Shown: positions 45,406-57,580, numbered from the stretch's first letter. The stretch: 64,000 nt of DNA from Manis javanica (GCF_040802235.1 NC_133166.1:1178001-1242000), one strand, 5' to 3'. Numbers and translations: made by a program. The notes: generated by a model not told the origin, from the sequence alone.

Positions 45406-46185
45406 TATATGTAGAGTCTATTTGCGGAATGAGATCTGCCAATGAGATGAGTGGAAACTCTTTGCACAGAGTCTGACATGTATTAGGTAACTTACGATTT
45501 TTTATTCAATTATTAATATATGGAAGGGGAAATTGAACATAAATGCCATTCCCTCCAGTGCCTTCTCATGTTAATCAGAAGGTGTTCCCCTAAGGCACAC
45601 TAAAGTTTGATTTTATTTTTATCTGTTTGGTGCATCCCTGAAGCAATGGCATCTATATCAAACACTGCACATGTATCAAAGGTCATTCATTTATAGGCAG
45701 AGTTTCTTGTCACTCACCAAGCAGAAGGCCAAGCAGTGTGAGGCATCTCCCACCACTACAGAACAGCACCCTCACTGTCTAGCATTTGTCCCATTTGTTT
45801 ATTTTTTAAGTTGAAAGTTTTTCCTGCCTTTAAGCATGCAAGAAGCCCAAAACACAGTCTGGCATCGAGTACGGGTTAATGAAAATGTGCTGCCCTCTTA
45901 AAAGAGAGTAGTTGATGGCCATTTTGATGAAGGGAGCCTTGGTACATATCTGGTATACCTGAGGAGAGTTGCAATTCAGGGAAGGGGAGGTATACCAATA
46001 AAAAAGTGGATGCCTCCAGAAGTATATTTCCCCATTTTCACCACGTTGCTAAGAATCACACCTATATCAATGTCATGGTCACATACCTGCTACTTTCTTT
46101 GGCCTAATATGATTCTAGAATGAAGCTACATTATTGTGCAGAAATCAAGCACCATGCCCTGGGATACACCACCTGCCATTTCTTA
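45406..46185. other. Unassigned intergenic sequence
   Basis: No gene or named repeat. Confidence 0.45.
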
Positions 46186-46189
46186 GATG

Positions 46190-46990
46190 AATGGGTATGT
46201 TTCCCTCCAACTCCACCACCACAGGTCTCCCTTCCCGCGCATCACACTGCAGCCAGAGGGATCTTTGTAAATTCAGATACGATCATCTCATGCTTTGTTC
46301 TTGGAGTAAAGTTCACAAGTCCTTCATGTGCCTACAAGGCTCTCTGTATTTCTTTATTCCCCATTTGTAAATGGGGAAATACACTTCTGGAGGCACCCAC
46401 TTTTTCACTGATATATCTTCCCTTCCCTGAATTGCCACCTTCTTCAGGTATATCAGATATACACCGTGGCTCCCTTTATCAAAATAACCATCAATTACCC
46501 CCTCTTAAGAGGGGAACACATTTTCATTAACTCCTACTCTATGCCAGACTGTGTTAATGGATTTCTTGCAGCTTTAAAGCAGGAAAAACCTCCAACTTAA
46601 AGGTTCAACTTACAAGCTTTCTAGTTTCTACCAAATTCACCAGCTATCTCTCACTCTAAGCCCCTGCAGCCATGCTAGCTTCCCTCAGTTCCTCAAGGCA
46701 TCCTATTTCACATGTCCGTGTATTTGCAACTCTTTCTGTCTGGAATAGTCTCCCCAGTTCATGACTATGATTTACTCATTCTTTAAGTCCTTTAAATGTT
46801 AGTTCCTCAAGGAAACCTTTTCTGATGATACCAAATGAGGTCAGAATCCCACCATACCTGTCTATGCTCCAGGTTCTAATCTCCATGAAGGAAGAACTGT
46901 GTCTATTATTTAACACTATATTCCTGAACCTAGGTGTATGTCTGATGCATAGCAGATAGTCTGTAAATATTTGCTGAATTGGTTAATAAG
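46190..46990 (+). mobile_element. L2 LINE, 3' part
   Basis: L2 phrases in order: 'actgcagccagagggatctt', 'ggagtaaagttcacaagtcc', 'tctggaatagtctccccagt', 'taagtcctttaaatgttagt', 'tcctcaaggaaaccttttct', then 'gcatagcagatagtctgtaaa tatttgctgaattgg'. Partly interrupted at 46380-46620. Confidence 0.75.
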
Positions 46991-47780
46991 ATTGTGGAAT
47001 CTCCATGGAGATGTTTCCCAAGTATTATTTCTAGCAGATATGGAAGTCACTAAAATGTACAGATTCGTAGTTACTACCTTCTAACAATAAAGTAAAGTAA
47101 AGGTCCTACAGGAAATGGAAATAGATAGTGGTTTTCATTACTCGAGAATAGAAAATAGCTTGAGTTAACTGAGGCAGGTGGTCAATGAACAATGCTTCAG
47201 AAATGAAAAATAGAGCTTCTGACCTTTGGTAATCAAGAAATATTTCAAAAATTATATATGGGACTCAGTTCAGCTTTACATCAGATCAAATTGTTTCCAA
47301 CAATTAATGCAAATCATTACATCTTTCTTTAATTCTATAGTGTCTTGGTCCTCTACACTATTTTAGGAAGTAGACAAACACATTCTAGTTCAACATTTTC
47401 CAGTTCACATCTTCTTTCCTCTCCCTTCTTTCCTTCCTCTGTTTAGCTCCTTGTATTTTCCATGACAAATGCCTAAATTGGATATGATTGAATGTTGAAA
47501 AAAGTTTTCTTCAGTCGAGGCTGATTTCCACCCCACTACTCAACAACTGAAAAATGTGACTGCCCTTACTATGTAAACAATGGGCACTTGTTTTATAATT
47601 ATTCAAGGTGCAAAAGTTGGCTTAGTAGAAAAGAAATTCAAGGGGCTGAAAAAACAACAATACTCAGGACAGGTAAGAAAATTAAATTTTACACTTTATA
47701 GCATGTTCCTACTAAGAAAGCCCTTTGGCATTCCTTCTCGCTTGATACTAGTTTAAATCATAACAAGGCAGACATTTTTG
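46991..47780. other. Intergenic sequence downstream of the OR9I-like gene
   Basis: AT-rich, nothing recognisable. Confidence 0.45.
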
Positions 47781-47784
47781 CTGA

Positions 47785-47870
47785 TGTGAAAATGGGCAGA
47801 GAATTTCTGCCCCAAGGTCATAGAGCTAATAAAGAAGTACTGGAACTCAAACTACATTTTTTGCCTCAAT
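47785..47870 (-). repeat. MIR fragment, antisense
   Basis: 'ctgccccaaggtcatagagc taataaagaagtactgga' matches the antisense MIR core. Confidence 0.6.
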
Positions 47871-47970
47871 GTGTCTTTGTAATTATGAGATCTGGTTCAT
47901 GTGTTGAGGGGACAAGCCCAAAGCTCAAAGGATGGTTTGCAGGAACCTCTGAGTTGATGGATCCCAGGTC

Positions 47971-48912
47971 TTACTCTGCTTGGGAAACCCTCACCCTGTT
48001 AAGAGCCTTCTTCAGAGCCTCCTTCACTTCCTTGTTTCTCAGGCTGTAGATCATTGGATTCAGCATAGGGATGACCATGGTGTAAAATATTGACACAATC
48101 TTGTCCTCCCCAAGAGATTTGCCCATGTTACCTTTTAGGTAGATGAATATGAGCGTCCCAAAGAAAAGGGCCACTGCAGTCATGTGAGAAGCACAAGTAG
48201 AGAAAGTCTTGGCTTTGCCACCTGCTGTACGAATCTTCAGAATAGCCCGAATGATGAATAGGTAAGAAATAAGAATCACTGAAATGCTGGTTGTAATGAC
48301 TAAGAAAGCTAAGAGGTAGATCACCCGTTCCCGTGGCCCGGTCTCACTACAGGCAAGCTTCAGAAGGGGTGGGAGATCACAAAAGAAGAAGTCCACGTGG
48401 TTGGACTTACAGAAGGAGATCGAGAAGGTACACCCAGTGCGGATGGCAGAGTTGACCATGGCCCCAGCATACGCCCCAGCCACCAGCCCCAGGCGGGTCT
48501 GTGGTGTCATGGCAGCGGCATAGAGAAGGGGGTCACACACGGCCACATAACGGTCATAGGCCATGACGGCCAAAAGGAAACATTCGGTACTAGCACAGAG
48601 CGTGAAAAAGAAAAACTGGGTAGCGCAGTGCTCGTAGGTGATGACCATCTTATCAGTACCCAAGGTCTTAAGCAACTGAGGGACAATAACAGAGGTGTAG
48701 CAAATGTCCAGGAAGGAAAGGTGGCTGAGGAAGTAGTACATGGGAGTCTGGAGACGAGGGTCACTCTGAATCAGCACTATCATGCCCAGGTTTCCCCCCA
48801 TGGTGATGAAATAAATGACCAGAAACACAACGAAGAGACCCATCTGTAGCTCTGCCCGCAGCTGGAACCCCATCAGAATGAATTCTGTCACTACAGTGCC
48901 ATTCTCTGCCAT
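47971..48912 (-). CDS. Olfactory receptor, OR9 family (OR9I-like), 313 aa
   Basis: Intact class II odorant receptor, a seven-helix membrane GPCR of olfactory cilia; ligand unknown. Landmarks: sequon N4-G-T, PMYYFLSHLS (57-66), C96, MAYDRYVAVC (117-126), CDLPPLLKLACS in the second extracellular loop with C168/C178/C188, SYLFII (216-221), KTFSTCASHM (235-244), PMLNPMIYSLRN (282-293). The TM3 stretch CASTECFLLAVMAYDRY and the loop FFFCDLPPLLKLACS resemble human OR9I1 more than OR9Q, so an OR9I or OR9L branch is likely; one-to-one orthology is not safe, so no symbol is given. TM1 has GGN where most ORs have LGN. The frame continues 40 codons upstream of MAENGTVV, but across a strong splice acceptor, so that extension is rejected. 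It lies about 33 kb from OR9Q1, same strand. Confidence 0.93.
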   Translation of the reverse strand: MAENGTVVTEFILMGFQLRAELQMGLFVVFLVIYFITMGGNLGMIVLIQSDPRLQTPMYYFLSHLSFLDICYTSVIVPQLLKTLGTDKMVITYEHCATQFFFFTLCASTECFLLAVMAYDRYVAVCDPLLYAAAMTPQTRLGLVAGAYAGAMVNSAIRTGCTFSISFCKSNHVDFFFCDLPPLLKLACSETGPRERVIYLLAFLVITTSISVILISYLFIIRAILKIRTAGGKAKTFSTCASHMTAVALFFGTLIFIYLKGNMGKSLGEDKIVSIFYTMVIPMLNPMIYSLRNKEVKEALKKALNRVRVSQAE

Positions 48913-48955
48913 GAATCCTAGGTGGCCCACTGAAATAAAAGAATAAAGTCTCATT
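48913..48955 (-). promoter_or_regulatory. Candidate 3' splice site of the OR9I-like coding exon
   Basis: On the minus strand 'ttctttattcttttatttcag' gives a strong pyrimidine tract and AG at 48931-48930. The exon would begin at 48929, 17 nt before the ATG at 48912. Confidence 0.75.
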
Positions 48956-49064
48956 GAGGATAGAGTAAGGGGAGTATGACGTGATTTGATCATTTTCAGA
49001 AACGATAACAATCTTTTAGATTTGTAAAGCACTTCACGTTTTTTACAAACTTTGTGTCACCAGC

Positions 49065-49215
49065 TCTTGCAGAAATCCTTGGAAACATGTACTACTAATG
49101 CTGTTTTTCGAGAGAAAAACATGAGGGTCAGAGAGGGGAAGTGACTAGATTGTGATTTCATAGTTAGTTAAGATGCAAAGCCCAAGCCAGAACTCAGTTC
49201 CTTAGATGTTGCCAA
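49065..49215 (-). repeat. MIR SINE, antisense
   Basis: 'aaaacatgagggtcagagag gggaagtgactag' and 'aagcccaagccagaactcag ttcc' are antisense MIR. Confidence 0.7.
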
Positions 49216-49289
49216 AGCTCTGACTAGTTTCAGATGGGAAGCCTTCATCAGTCATTCTGCAAGGTCAGAAAGCCCCACTTTGTTAGAGA

Positions 49290-49490
49290 AGCCGTAGTGG
49301 TGTAGCATAAAGAACATGAGCTTTGAAATCAGACCTAGTTCAAATCCCTTGAGACCCTAGGCAAGTGATTCATCTTCTGAACCTCATTCTCCTTGTTCAT
49401 TGAATGGGGACGTCAATGCCAAAGTCACAATATGGTGACAAACATAACTTACATACTGTACCTAGCACACAGACTCACAGACTTAGAATG
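49290..49490 (+). repeat. MIR SINE
   Basis: 'gtagtggtgtagcataaaga acatgagctttgaaatcaga', 'cctaggcaagtgattcatct', 'cctcattctccttgttcatt gaatgggga' in order. Confidence 0.85.
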
Positions 49491-50290
49491 ATCTTTTCTA
49501 ATTTCTGCAATAACATGAGTAACATACTCCTAGGTTCATGTACATTTTGGAATCTTATCTTCAAGCCCACCGTCCCCTGGAGTCCCATGATCAACCGTAT
49601 CTTTCTTTGTGGTTGTTTCTGATCTTGGATGGAGCTGAAGAGCAAACACTGTGAGCACCTCTACAGCCTGTTGTCTGCCAAGTTACTGCTTCCTCTCTGC
49701 TCCTGCCAAGCAACATGGCCTGGTTTCCAAGTTCTTCTCTTATTTCAAAGAACCTGTCCCATTTTTTTTTTTTTAGATGTCAGATCATTATCAATCAATG
49801 AGATACATGAATCAAGCCATTCCAGAATTAGCCTGCACGGTTCATTAAGGGACAAAGCTGTCCCACTGAGTTTAGAATTCTTATACAGATCAGGTTCTTG
49901 CTGGGTATTGGGACAATCTTGTCTCTGTAACTTCGGATGCTGATTGTTTGGGTTAGTGTAAATACTGCATGTAGACTTCAAAGGTGATTCTTCTTGTCTT
50001 TCTTCCATCCTTGAAACAAAAACTGAATTTGAGAAAGATCTCACTGGATTCCCAATAAATAAGAAAATTAAACTTTGATCAGTGTTTGACAAAAGCTGAT
50101 CTACTGAGGAAATAAAGGTTAGCATCTGATGTTTTTCCCCTGAATTCCTGATAATGTAAATATTTAGGAGGTTTTTTTTTTTCCTAAGGGCCCTAACTAA
50201 TCCTGACCTTCGACCAACACAGTGATTTGTTTTGTTTTAAAAGGAATTCACACAAATCATCCTGACCAAAGAAGGAAAAAAAAGAGGCTG
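49491..50290. other. Unassigned intergenic sequence
   Basis: Contains T-runs at 49759-49774 and 50171-50182; the 126-aa minus-strand frame at 49745-50125 has no domain. Confidence 0.5.
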
Positions 50291-50299
50291 TATTTATTT

Positions 50300-50590
50300 A
50301 TTTATTCGATAAGAATCTACTGAGAAGTTACCAATTCCCCAGGATTCTTCCAGTTGCTCAGAACAAAATGGACAAAGATCTTTGCCCTTTTAAAGTAGCC
50401 ATTCTAGCAGAGAGCCAGGCATATACAATATATATTTTTTGAAAGTGTATTTTCTACCTTGTTAGCAGATAGTAAGTGCTACGGAAAAAAGCACTAGAGC
50501 AGGATGTGATGAATCGGAGGGGCCAAAGTGAGCAGAAGCTGTCAAATAGGACTGTCTGGGAAGGTTCAGGAAAAGGTAACATTTTAGCAG
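50300..50590 (+). repeat. Mammalian-wide dispersed repeat, diverged copy
   Basis: 'tctactgagaagttaccaat', 'gcagatagtaagtgctacgg', 'ctgtctgggaaggttcagga' fit the family order; a short (TATT)n lies at 50291-50307. Confidence 0.45.
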
Positions 50591-51440
50591 AAATGCTGAG
50601 GATCAGGGAACTATTCATGCTTGTTTGCCCACCTCATTTATCCACAAACAATACAAAATGAAGACACAAATCACCACCAATAGACCTCCCCACTTACAAA
50701 ATATACAGAGCTCTGCAGGTCCTTGTGAGACAGTTTCAAGGCAACCCTGAGCAGAAGTGTCAGCCTCCTAATACAGAGAGAAGCCCCAGAGATATCAGAG
50801 GCTCAAAGATCAGCCCAAGATCCCTCAGTGCAAAGGTAAGGCTGGAGTCCAGGCAATACAGCAGAGTGGCTAAGAAAACGGGCCCTGAAAACAGAGCTTA
50901 TTCCAGACTCAGACCCAGTCCTTTCCATTTGGGTGACCTCCAGAATCTCAGCCCTGACATCAGTGCATTAACAATGACAGCGCTTCTGCACTGCGAGGGG
51001 CAACAGATAATCCATGGAAACACACACACTGTGCCTGGTAAACACTCAGGACATGTAACTGTTACAAAGGCAAGTTTTCAACCACTAGGTTGTCCTGCCA
51101 GTCAGAATTTATTTACCCCCCTTTTACTGCTCAGTAAGATGAAGCTCAAAGTCATTATACCAATTTTCCCAAGGCCATGAGTTAATAAACGGCACCCGGA
51201 CTCATGCCTCCAGACTCATTGGGCTTCCCACGGGCCTATGTCATGGCTCACCACTTTGGCCCAGAAAGTAGGAGGCTGTAGCTGTTTTAGGCCACCCCAG
51301 CTAGGGAGGCACAAGTCTGAGACCCACTTCATTCCACCCCTCCCTAAGAGACACTGTTAGATCACCTTTGGGTGAGGAGAGCTATTTTCCTTTGAGGGGA
51401 AGTGTGACAGCAGAGGGACAGTTGATTATGAGTATACAAT
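50591..51440. other. Unassigned intergenic sequence with a MIR remnant
   Basis: Antisense MIR words at 51105-51190 ('ttttactgctcagtaagatg'). The 151-aa plus-strand frame at 50725-51180 starts outside and ends inside this MIR and has no domain. Confidence 0.5.
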
Positions 51441-51444
51441 AGGA

Positions 51445-51640
51445 AGGCTGGAAACAGCATCAGAGGCCTGGATGCAAGTCCCATGTCTGCTGTTGTTCTG
51501 TGTAAACTTTAGCTATCTTCCCCTCTCTGGACCTCTGTCCTCACAGGAGAAGGCTACAGAAAGGCCCTCAAATGCTACATCTATTCTCCAACATGATGGT
51601 CTCTCTTCTCTTAAGCATACAATGAGATAGAAAGAGCATG
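51445..51640 (+). repeat. MIR SINE
   Basis: 'atcagaggcctggatgcaag tcccatgtctgctg', 'ctttagctatcttcccctct ctggacctctgtcctcacag' in MIR order. Confidence 0.65.
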
Positions 51641-51689
51641 TATTAAAAGTAATAACACAGAATGATGCTAAGACAGCACCGTTTTCTGT

Positions 51690-51965
51690 CTTCATTTACT
51701 TTTCATGACATCCAACCTGGGACAAATGGTTGTTATCCCTATGTATAGACTGAGAAACAAAGACTGGCAGAGAAGAAACAATTTGGTTTTGGAAAACCAC
51801 CAAAGCTGGGATTTCCACCACAGTCTGTGCGTCTCCAGGACCATGCTGCCAACCACTATTCATTTACCCATGAGTATGTGCACAGTGAGTTACCGTGAAA
51901 TGAGCACCTTTTTTATGCCAGAATTGTTTAGCACCTTTACGTAAATTAGCAAGGAGGAGAGTAAC
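51690..51965 (-). repeat. MIR SINE, antisense (one or two copies)
   Basis: 'gttgttatccctatgtatag actgagaaacaaagactggc' and 'caaagctgggatttccacca' (51700-51830), then 'gaaatgagcaccttttttat gccagaattg' (51895-51945). Confidence 0.6.
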
Positions 51966-54215
51966 ATGAGTTAAATAAAAATTTTGGAAAATGACTCCAA
52001 TTCTGAGTTAGAAACGTTGCATCTGTTCTCTTGGTAGTGCCTCATTACCCATCATGTCTTGTCTGCAGGGTTGGCAGGGTAGAAGAGACGCACAGGGTGC
52101 CCACCAGAACCAAACTCCAGCGAGGGATGTGCACCCACCAAGGAGACATCGCCTCAAACACGGGTTTAAGTGTCCAGATCAAAGTCATGGGAGCCAACCT
52201 CGCTCTTGGCTGCTCATTATCATCCACCTACTGGTACTTTCCCTTCCCCCAAACCTCATGCCCCATGTTTAATTTATTCCATCTTGCTGCATGTCATGCA
52301 TTTTTATAAGCCACTTTAAGTCTCTTCTGGAAAGAGGTATTGATGAATCCATAAATACAAAATAAAATTGCCTGTTTGCCAGATGCCAGCATAATCAGCA
52401 TAACCCACCCTATCCGCCCCAGACCCACAACAGTGCCTCCACAGGACTTTGCCAAATGCGTTCTGGAAAGACAGCGCACCAACAGTGGTTCGACCTAAAT
52501 CAGGCTGATCTATGGACAGTGAAGAAATGCAGATGCTCAAGGGAGAAAATGGAAAGCGGAGGGAGGCCTCCGGGTCTCAGAAATCCAAATCCCAAGATAG
52601 TGACCAGGGCCTCCCTTTGGGGACGGTGAGCAGCATGGAGGGTCTCTTAGCTCATGAAGCCCCTCAGTGGGATTCTTTGGAGCATCAGGTATGTCCACTT
52701 TGTAGTGAGCAGAAGAAAACTGTAAAGAAAACCAAGGTTGCCAAGTGTTGGCTGCCCTTGAGAGGAGCTGGAAAGTGTGATCCTCTTAGAGCAGCTCTGC
52801 CTCGTCTGGGATTCACCCAAAGAGCAGCTCCACAAAATGTCCAGGCATGGAGAAGAACCGTGGATCAATGTGGCCTCAGACAAAATATTTGATCCCAGAC
52901 AACTGAGATAAGTTAAGTTGCTGGGAAAATATGAGCAAAACACTGAAGTAACAGTTTCCTGTTTTAAAAGCCCACAAAATAGTTAAAACTGCTGGCTTTT
53001 AGGGATACACAGAAGACCCTGCCATCACAAACCCACCATGCTCCATGGAATTGAGCAACAACAGCGTTTCACATTCCCAGAGATATGTTCTCTAATTATC
53101 AACCAAGCACAGAAATATTTCACTTCCAGACAGGCCTCCCCTGGTGGACCTTGGTACCTCTAGGTTCTCTTTCCTCCATACTAGTCATGTCTACTCAAGA
53201 TTCAAAGCCTTGTTTTTCTATCAACCAATGGTAAACATTCCTAGAACATGTAATTCTCACACGTTCCAAAGCTGAAGGAGGAAGACCTAGAGGTGGTCTG
53301 TTCTTTGAGATTTTTAATGCTCCCCAAAACCTCCACCTAATGACAGAAAACTAACAGGGGTTTCAGAAGTAAGCACAACAGGCTTTGATGTTTCATATGC
53401 CTCCCCTGTCATCTTGGGACAGAGAAAACACTGGACTAGGAGCCAAGAGTCTACTATGCATCAAATAAGAAAAATGCATGGGAAAATGATTCTAAAAGAA
53501 AAAAGTTTGCACAATGAAAGGGATTATTACAAGTGCCCAGACACCAGCTTTATAATAGCACATACTGTGGAAAATATATAGCCATAGATCTAAAGAGTAT
53601 TTATATAGCTCAGCAAAACTAATCCACTTAAATCCTCCAAATCAGGTTTAAAGTTATTTGAAAATGGTAAGATACAAAGGTTGTATGATGTGCCTAAAGT
53701 TATGTAGCCATTGCTCTCAGCTGGAAGTATGCAACAAAGATTTATAAAAGATCTGCTTTTATACAATGTGCTGGGCAGTATTCCGGGCCCCAGGATGTGG
53801 TGATGAATATATAGAACTTAACAGACATCGATCAGAGTAATTCTCCCTCTGCCACTCGAACAGAACTGGCATCATCTGCTTGTGGTGTCTTGAAGAGGAA
53901 AAAGGAATAAAAGAATGAAGTACAAGATGCTTTGGCTGCCACTCAAAGTGCCAGGATGGATTTGGGCCTCCAGAATGTTTAAATGGTGAAAAAAACAGCA
54001 GATTCTTCTACCCATATTCTGTGTTCAGGTCAAGAAATGGTTCGACCTAGAGATGAAAATAGTCTATAGTTAAAAGCTCCCTTTTCCTCAGAAATTTGTT
54101 TGGAAAAATTTTTGGTTGCTCGTTTTCTAGTTGAATTTAAACTCATAAGGACATAAGAGAATATTCTCTAACAAGCCTCACTGAAAATAGCAGAAAGACA
54201 GGACCAACACACTGT
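51966..54215. other. Unassigned intergenic sequence
   Basis: About 2.2 kb mainly unique. The 126-aa plus-strand frame (52512-52892) and the 98-aa minus frame across it have no domain. A short dispersed-repeat fragment may lie at 53740-53830 ('acaatgtgctgggcagtatt'). Confidence 0.5.
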
Positions 54216-54219
54216 CACG

Positions 54220-54395
54220 GAACCACAATGCTTCGAAATTCTGTCACATTGGAGTCAAATCCCAGCCAGTTGCTTAAATTTTCTGGACTTCAGCTCTTTC
54301 ATCTTGAAGGTGGACATGAGAACTACTTAAGTCACAGGCATTTTATAGGATGAAATGAGACCACCTACTGTGTGTTCAACAAAGATTGGTTCTGT
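54220..54395 (+). repeat. MIR SINE
   Basis: 'attggagtcaaatcccagcc agttgcttaaattttctgga', 'gctctttcatcttgaaggtg', 'ggatgaaatgagaccacc' in order. Confidence 0.75.
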
Positions 54396-54459
54396 TGCAC
54401 ATACTAGAATGGGTGGGTTCCCCGTCCCTAAAACTACCCATGACTGTCATGAGCCTGCA

Positions 54460-54620
54460 CTTTAGAATATTATATACCATTTTCTCATTTGAACCTCATA
54501 CAACCCATTTTCAGATGAGGAAGTGGGACTCAGAGAGATCAGCTAACCTGTCCAAAGTCACAGACCTGGGAAGAAAAGCAGCCAGAAGTGGGAGCCCTTT
54601 GCATCACCCCACCCAAGCCC
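54460..54620 (-). repeat. MIR SINE, antisense
   Basis: 'ctcatttgaacctcatacaa', 'cattttcagatgaggaagtg', 'cctgtccaaagtcacagacc' in order. Confidence 0.8.
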
Positions 54621-54719
54621 TCACCACGGTGGCCATAGTGACGCAGATGCCCCTCCTGAAGATGGGAGGTGTTGGGGAAAGACCCGGAAAGTTGAAATCT
54701 TGAGGTTTTTCCTCATTCT

Positions 54720-54860
54720 GCAATCCTACAGTAAGCTTCTAGAATGGCATTTAAAGCCTGTCCAAAAGCTGACCTCAAATCTCTTACATTTCTCCTTCAC
54801 CAGTGCCTGCTCGCTCTGACCCATCTGCTACTGGACCAAGTGTGCAGTAGCATCTTAGAG
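54720..54860 (+). mobile_element. L2 LINE fragment
   Basis: 'catttaaagcctgtccaaaa gctgacctcaaatctcttac' is L2-like. Confidence 0.55.
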
Positions 54861-54864
54861 TTTA

Positions 54865-55020
54865 AAGGAGCCTCTAAAGATCATGGTTCTGCCCTTCTAC
54901 CTTCAGACAGATGAAGCAGAGATGAGGAAGCAGAGGCCCCGAGATGAGGTGGCTCTTGCCTGGGAGCAAACAGTTAATGGAAAAGGTCAGGAGTGCCTAG
55001 AGCCCGGATCTCCTGCAGCC
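54865..55020 (-). repeat. MIR/MIR3-like fragment, antisense
   Basis: 'agcctctaaagatcatggtt', 'gatgaggaagcagaggcccc' and 'gaggtggctcttgcctggga' fit an antisense MIR3-type core. Confidence 0.5.
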
Positions 55021-55695
55021 TGGAAAGACACTTTTTACTGCCTGGGCTGCTTTGCCTTTTCAGGGTCGTAGCACTGCTTTCTTGATGCCCAGAACTACTG
55101 GGCTGTCTGCACCATGGAGAATGGTAGCTTAGATGACCTGCCTTCCTTCAAAGGAGGATTGAGGGGGGAGTTGTGGTGATGGGGACACCTAGACAGAGCC
55201 AGCCGTACAGATTATAAGCATCCGGTCAGCTCTTGCAGGGGGCTCCTTCACCCCTGAACTTCCTTAGAGCTCCTCCCAAAATCAGCACAAGCTGACCATT
55301 CCTAAGGAAGTGACCTCAATTCTCTATGTCTTAGGTGTGGCTCTGCCAAGCTCCCACCAAAAGAAGCTTCATGGACTCTGAACTGCAAAGATACAGGTTT
55401 ACCTCCCACCCACAGCAGAAATCCCCTTTAGAGTATTGCTGAAGGCTGGTCTGTGAGCTAATGATGACCCCTCCTTACCAAGCACATTCAGGGAGCCTGA
55501 GAATTTTCAGTGAAGGGGAAGTTACTCTGCCACAAACGAGGTCGTCCTGTTTTGGAGCCTGCCTACAGCTTCCAGCTCTGTCAGAACCATCACATTCCAA
55601 ATACTTGCCAGAGTTTTACAAGTTTCTCAGAGACCCAGCAGGAGTTGCTGCTGCTCTTTCCCTTTTCTCGATAGAACCACTTATATGTAAATAGC
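55021..55695. other. Unassigned intergenic sequence
   Basis: No gene or named repeat. Confidence 0.45.
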
Positions 55696-55699
55696 CTTC

Positions 55700-55875
55700 C
55701 TGGTCTCACCTACCTGGTCTCATCTGATTCTGAAAATAATCTCCTGAATCAGGTGGGAGAGGTGTAACAAGTCCTGGATTAGAGATGGAGAAGCTGAGAC
55801 CCGAAGCTGTTTACATCTTACATCACTGCAAGAGGGAAGTGAAACTAGGAACTCCTATCCCATGGTGCTTCCCAG
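55700..55875 (-). repeat. MIR SINE, antisense
   Basis: 'gattagagatggagaagctg agacccgaagctg' and 'ggaagtgaaactaggaactc' in order. Confidence 0.65.
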
Positions 55876-56535
55876 CAGACCACACTAGCTGTGACTCGAC
55901 TCTCCCAAGCAGAATGAGATGAACCTAGTTTAAGTGAGAGGAACCAGGGCTCAGGCTGTCAAGTAAATTTTGAATCTGGACTGTGGTTTGCTGTCTCTCT
56001 GATCCACTATGGCCACACTTACCTCCAGCAGGATGAAGGCGTCCTTTACCGATCAGAAGACTAAGCCGGGTGAGAACAGAACGTGGTGTCTCAGTGGCAT
56101 GTTGGGGGGCCAGGGAAATAAACATCTCCAGTACCTGCAGCTTATGAGCCCCAACATCCAAGGGAGCACCCACTAATAAGTGCCTGGATCTCTACCCTAC
56201 CTTGGGCCCTCCAGGAAGACAATTAGGAGAGGAAGGCAGGGGGGACTTGCCACTGATGGGGGTTCTCTAATCAGGCCCTAAGCTTCTAATTAGGCTTCTC
56301 TGATTCCCAGAGAACAGAAACTTTCCCAAAAGGGTCCCTGCCAAGTTAGCTTTCCCAATTCCTTCCCGCTCAACCTTTGTCCTGTCTGGCAGCCCTCATC
56401 ATAATTTAATCTCACTTGGGAGATGGAGGGGGTGCCTACACATTCTGTGATCTGAAGAGCTGTCATCAACCCAAGGGGACCCTTTCTGATCCATCTTATT
56501 TATGGGGCACAAGTGAAATAAGTGGTTTTGTGAAG
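55876..56535. other. Unassigned intergenic sequence
   Basis: No gene or named repeat; an 82-aa minus-strand frame (55925-56173) is not convincing. Confidence 0.45.
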
Positions 56536-56539
56536 TCCT

Positions 56540-56840
56540 GGCAGCCTGCTTATCATTTACTCAATGAATATTAATAACCTATTAATAATAATAATAATAT
56601 AGAGTACTTCGAACTGTGCTTAGCACACCATGTTAGTTTAACCCACTGACTCCTCACACCAATCCAGTGAGGTAGATACCATTATTGTTCTTCTCTACCA
56701 GTGAGGAACTGAGACCCGGAGAGGTGAAATAATATCATGGCCGCAAGGGTAGAAGGGGAAAAGCTGACACCAGAATCAGGGGAAGCTGGCTCCCGTCACT
56801 TTGTTCTTAACCACTATCCTGTACTTCCCGATGTCACTTA
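56540..56840 (-). repeat. MIR SINE, antisense, near full length
   Basis: An ATA-rich start (56580-56600) is followed by 'ctgtgcttagcacaccatgt', 'ccagtgaggtagataccatt', 'ccagtgaggaactgagaccc', then 'ttcttaaccactatcctgta'. This is the best-preserved MIR in the window. Confidence 0.9.
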
Positions 56841-57550
56841 GCTTATTATAAATACAACTACTTACTTAGGATAGAAAATTCGGACAATGTCAAAAAAGTA
56901 CAACTGAAGACACTTAAACCACATATAGTATAATCACACTGCTCTTAATGGTCGGAGAGAAGAGCGCGAAAACATAGCTTTTAGTACATATCAAATCTTC
57001 CTCCTCTACCTTGGAAATTTAAAAAAGTTATATCACTTCTCTAAACCCACCTCCTGGGATGGACATGGAGTTTAAAGATAATATATCTAAAACACAGAAC
57101 AGGGTCCGGTACTATTAATATCCTTCCAGAAATTTTTAGACATCTACACATCTTTTTTAACAATCAGGGTCAAAGTTCACTATTTTTCTACTGTTCAGTT
57201 GGGGTGAGTTAACAAGGGAAAATTTAACTGTTATGAATTTACTGAAATGAGAGGGACTATAGCCCACACAATACCCTGGAAAGAGGTGAGGCTCTTGGAC
57301 CATCAAACACTATTCCCTGAGACTCTGTACCCTGCAAGACTCTGTACCAGGCAACCCCGAGAAAAGAAAAAAATAACTCCCAGGCTTTCCACCAAGTCAG
57401 CAAGATGCCCTAGTTCGGTACACGACATGCACTTGAACAGTTTCAAGCGGAGTCATGATAACCTGAAAGCAATACAGGATCTCCAAACTTTCTGGAATGT
57501 GGAAATCCTCAAAGCCCTTGCATAGAGGAGAGATTCAATGAGAAATGAAG
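56841..57550. other. Unassigned intergenic sequence
   Basis: No gene or named repeat; a 92-aa plus-strand frame (57247-57525) has no domain. Confidence 0.45.
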
Positions 57551-57554
57551 AAGA

Positions 57555-57580
57555 AAAAATATATAGATATAGATATAGAT
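57555..57580. repeat. (ATATAG)n simple repeat
   Basis: Four short units of ATATAG/ATAGAT. Confidence 0.85.

Noticed and set aside
48397-48849. 150-aa plus-strand frame
   Set aside because: Antisense shadow of the OR9I-like coding exon.
50725-51180. 151-aa plus-strand frame
   Set aside because: Ends within an antisense MIR remnant and shows no domain.
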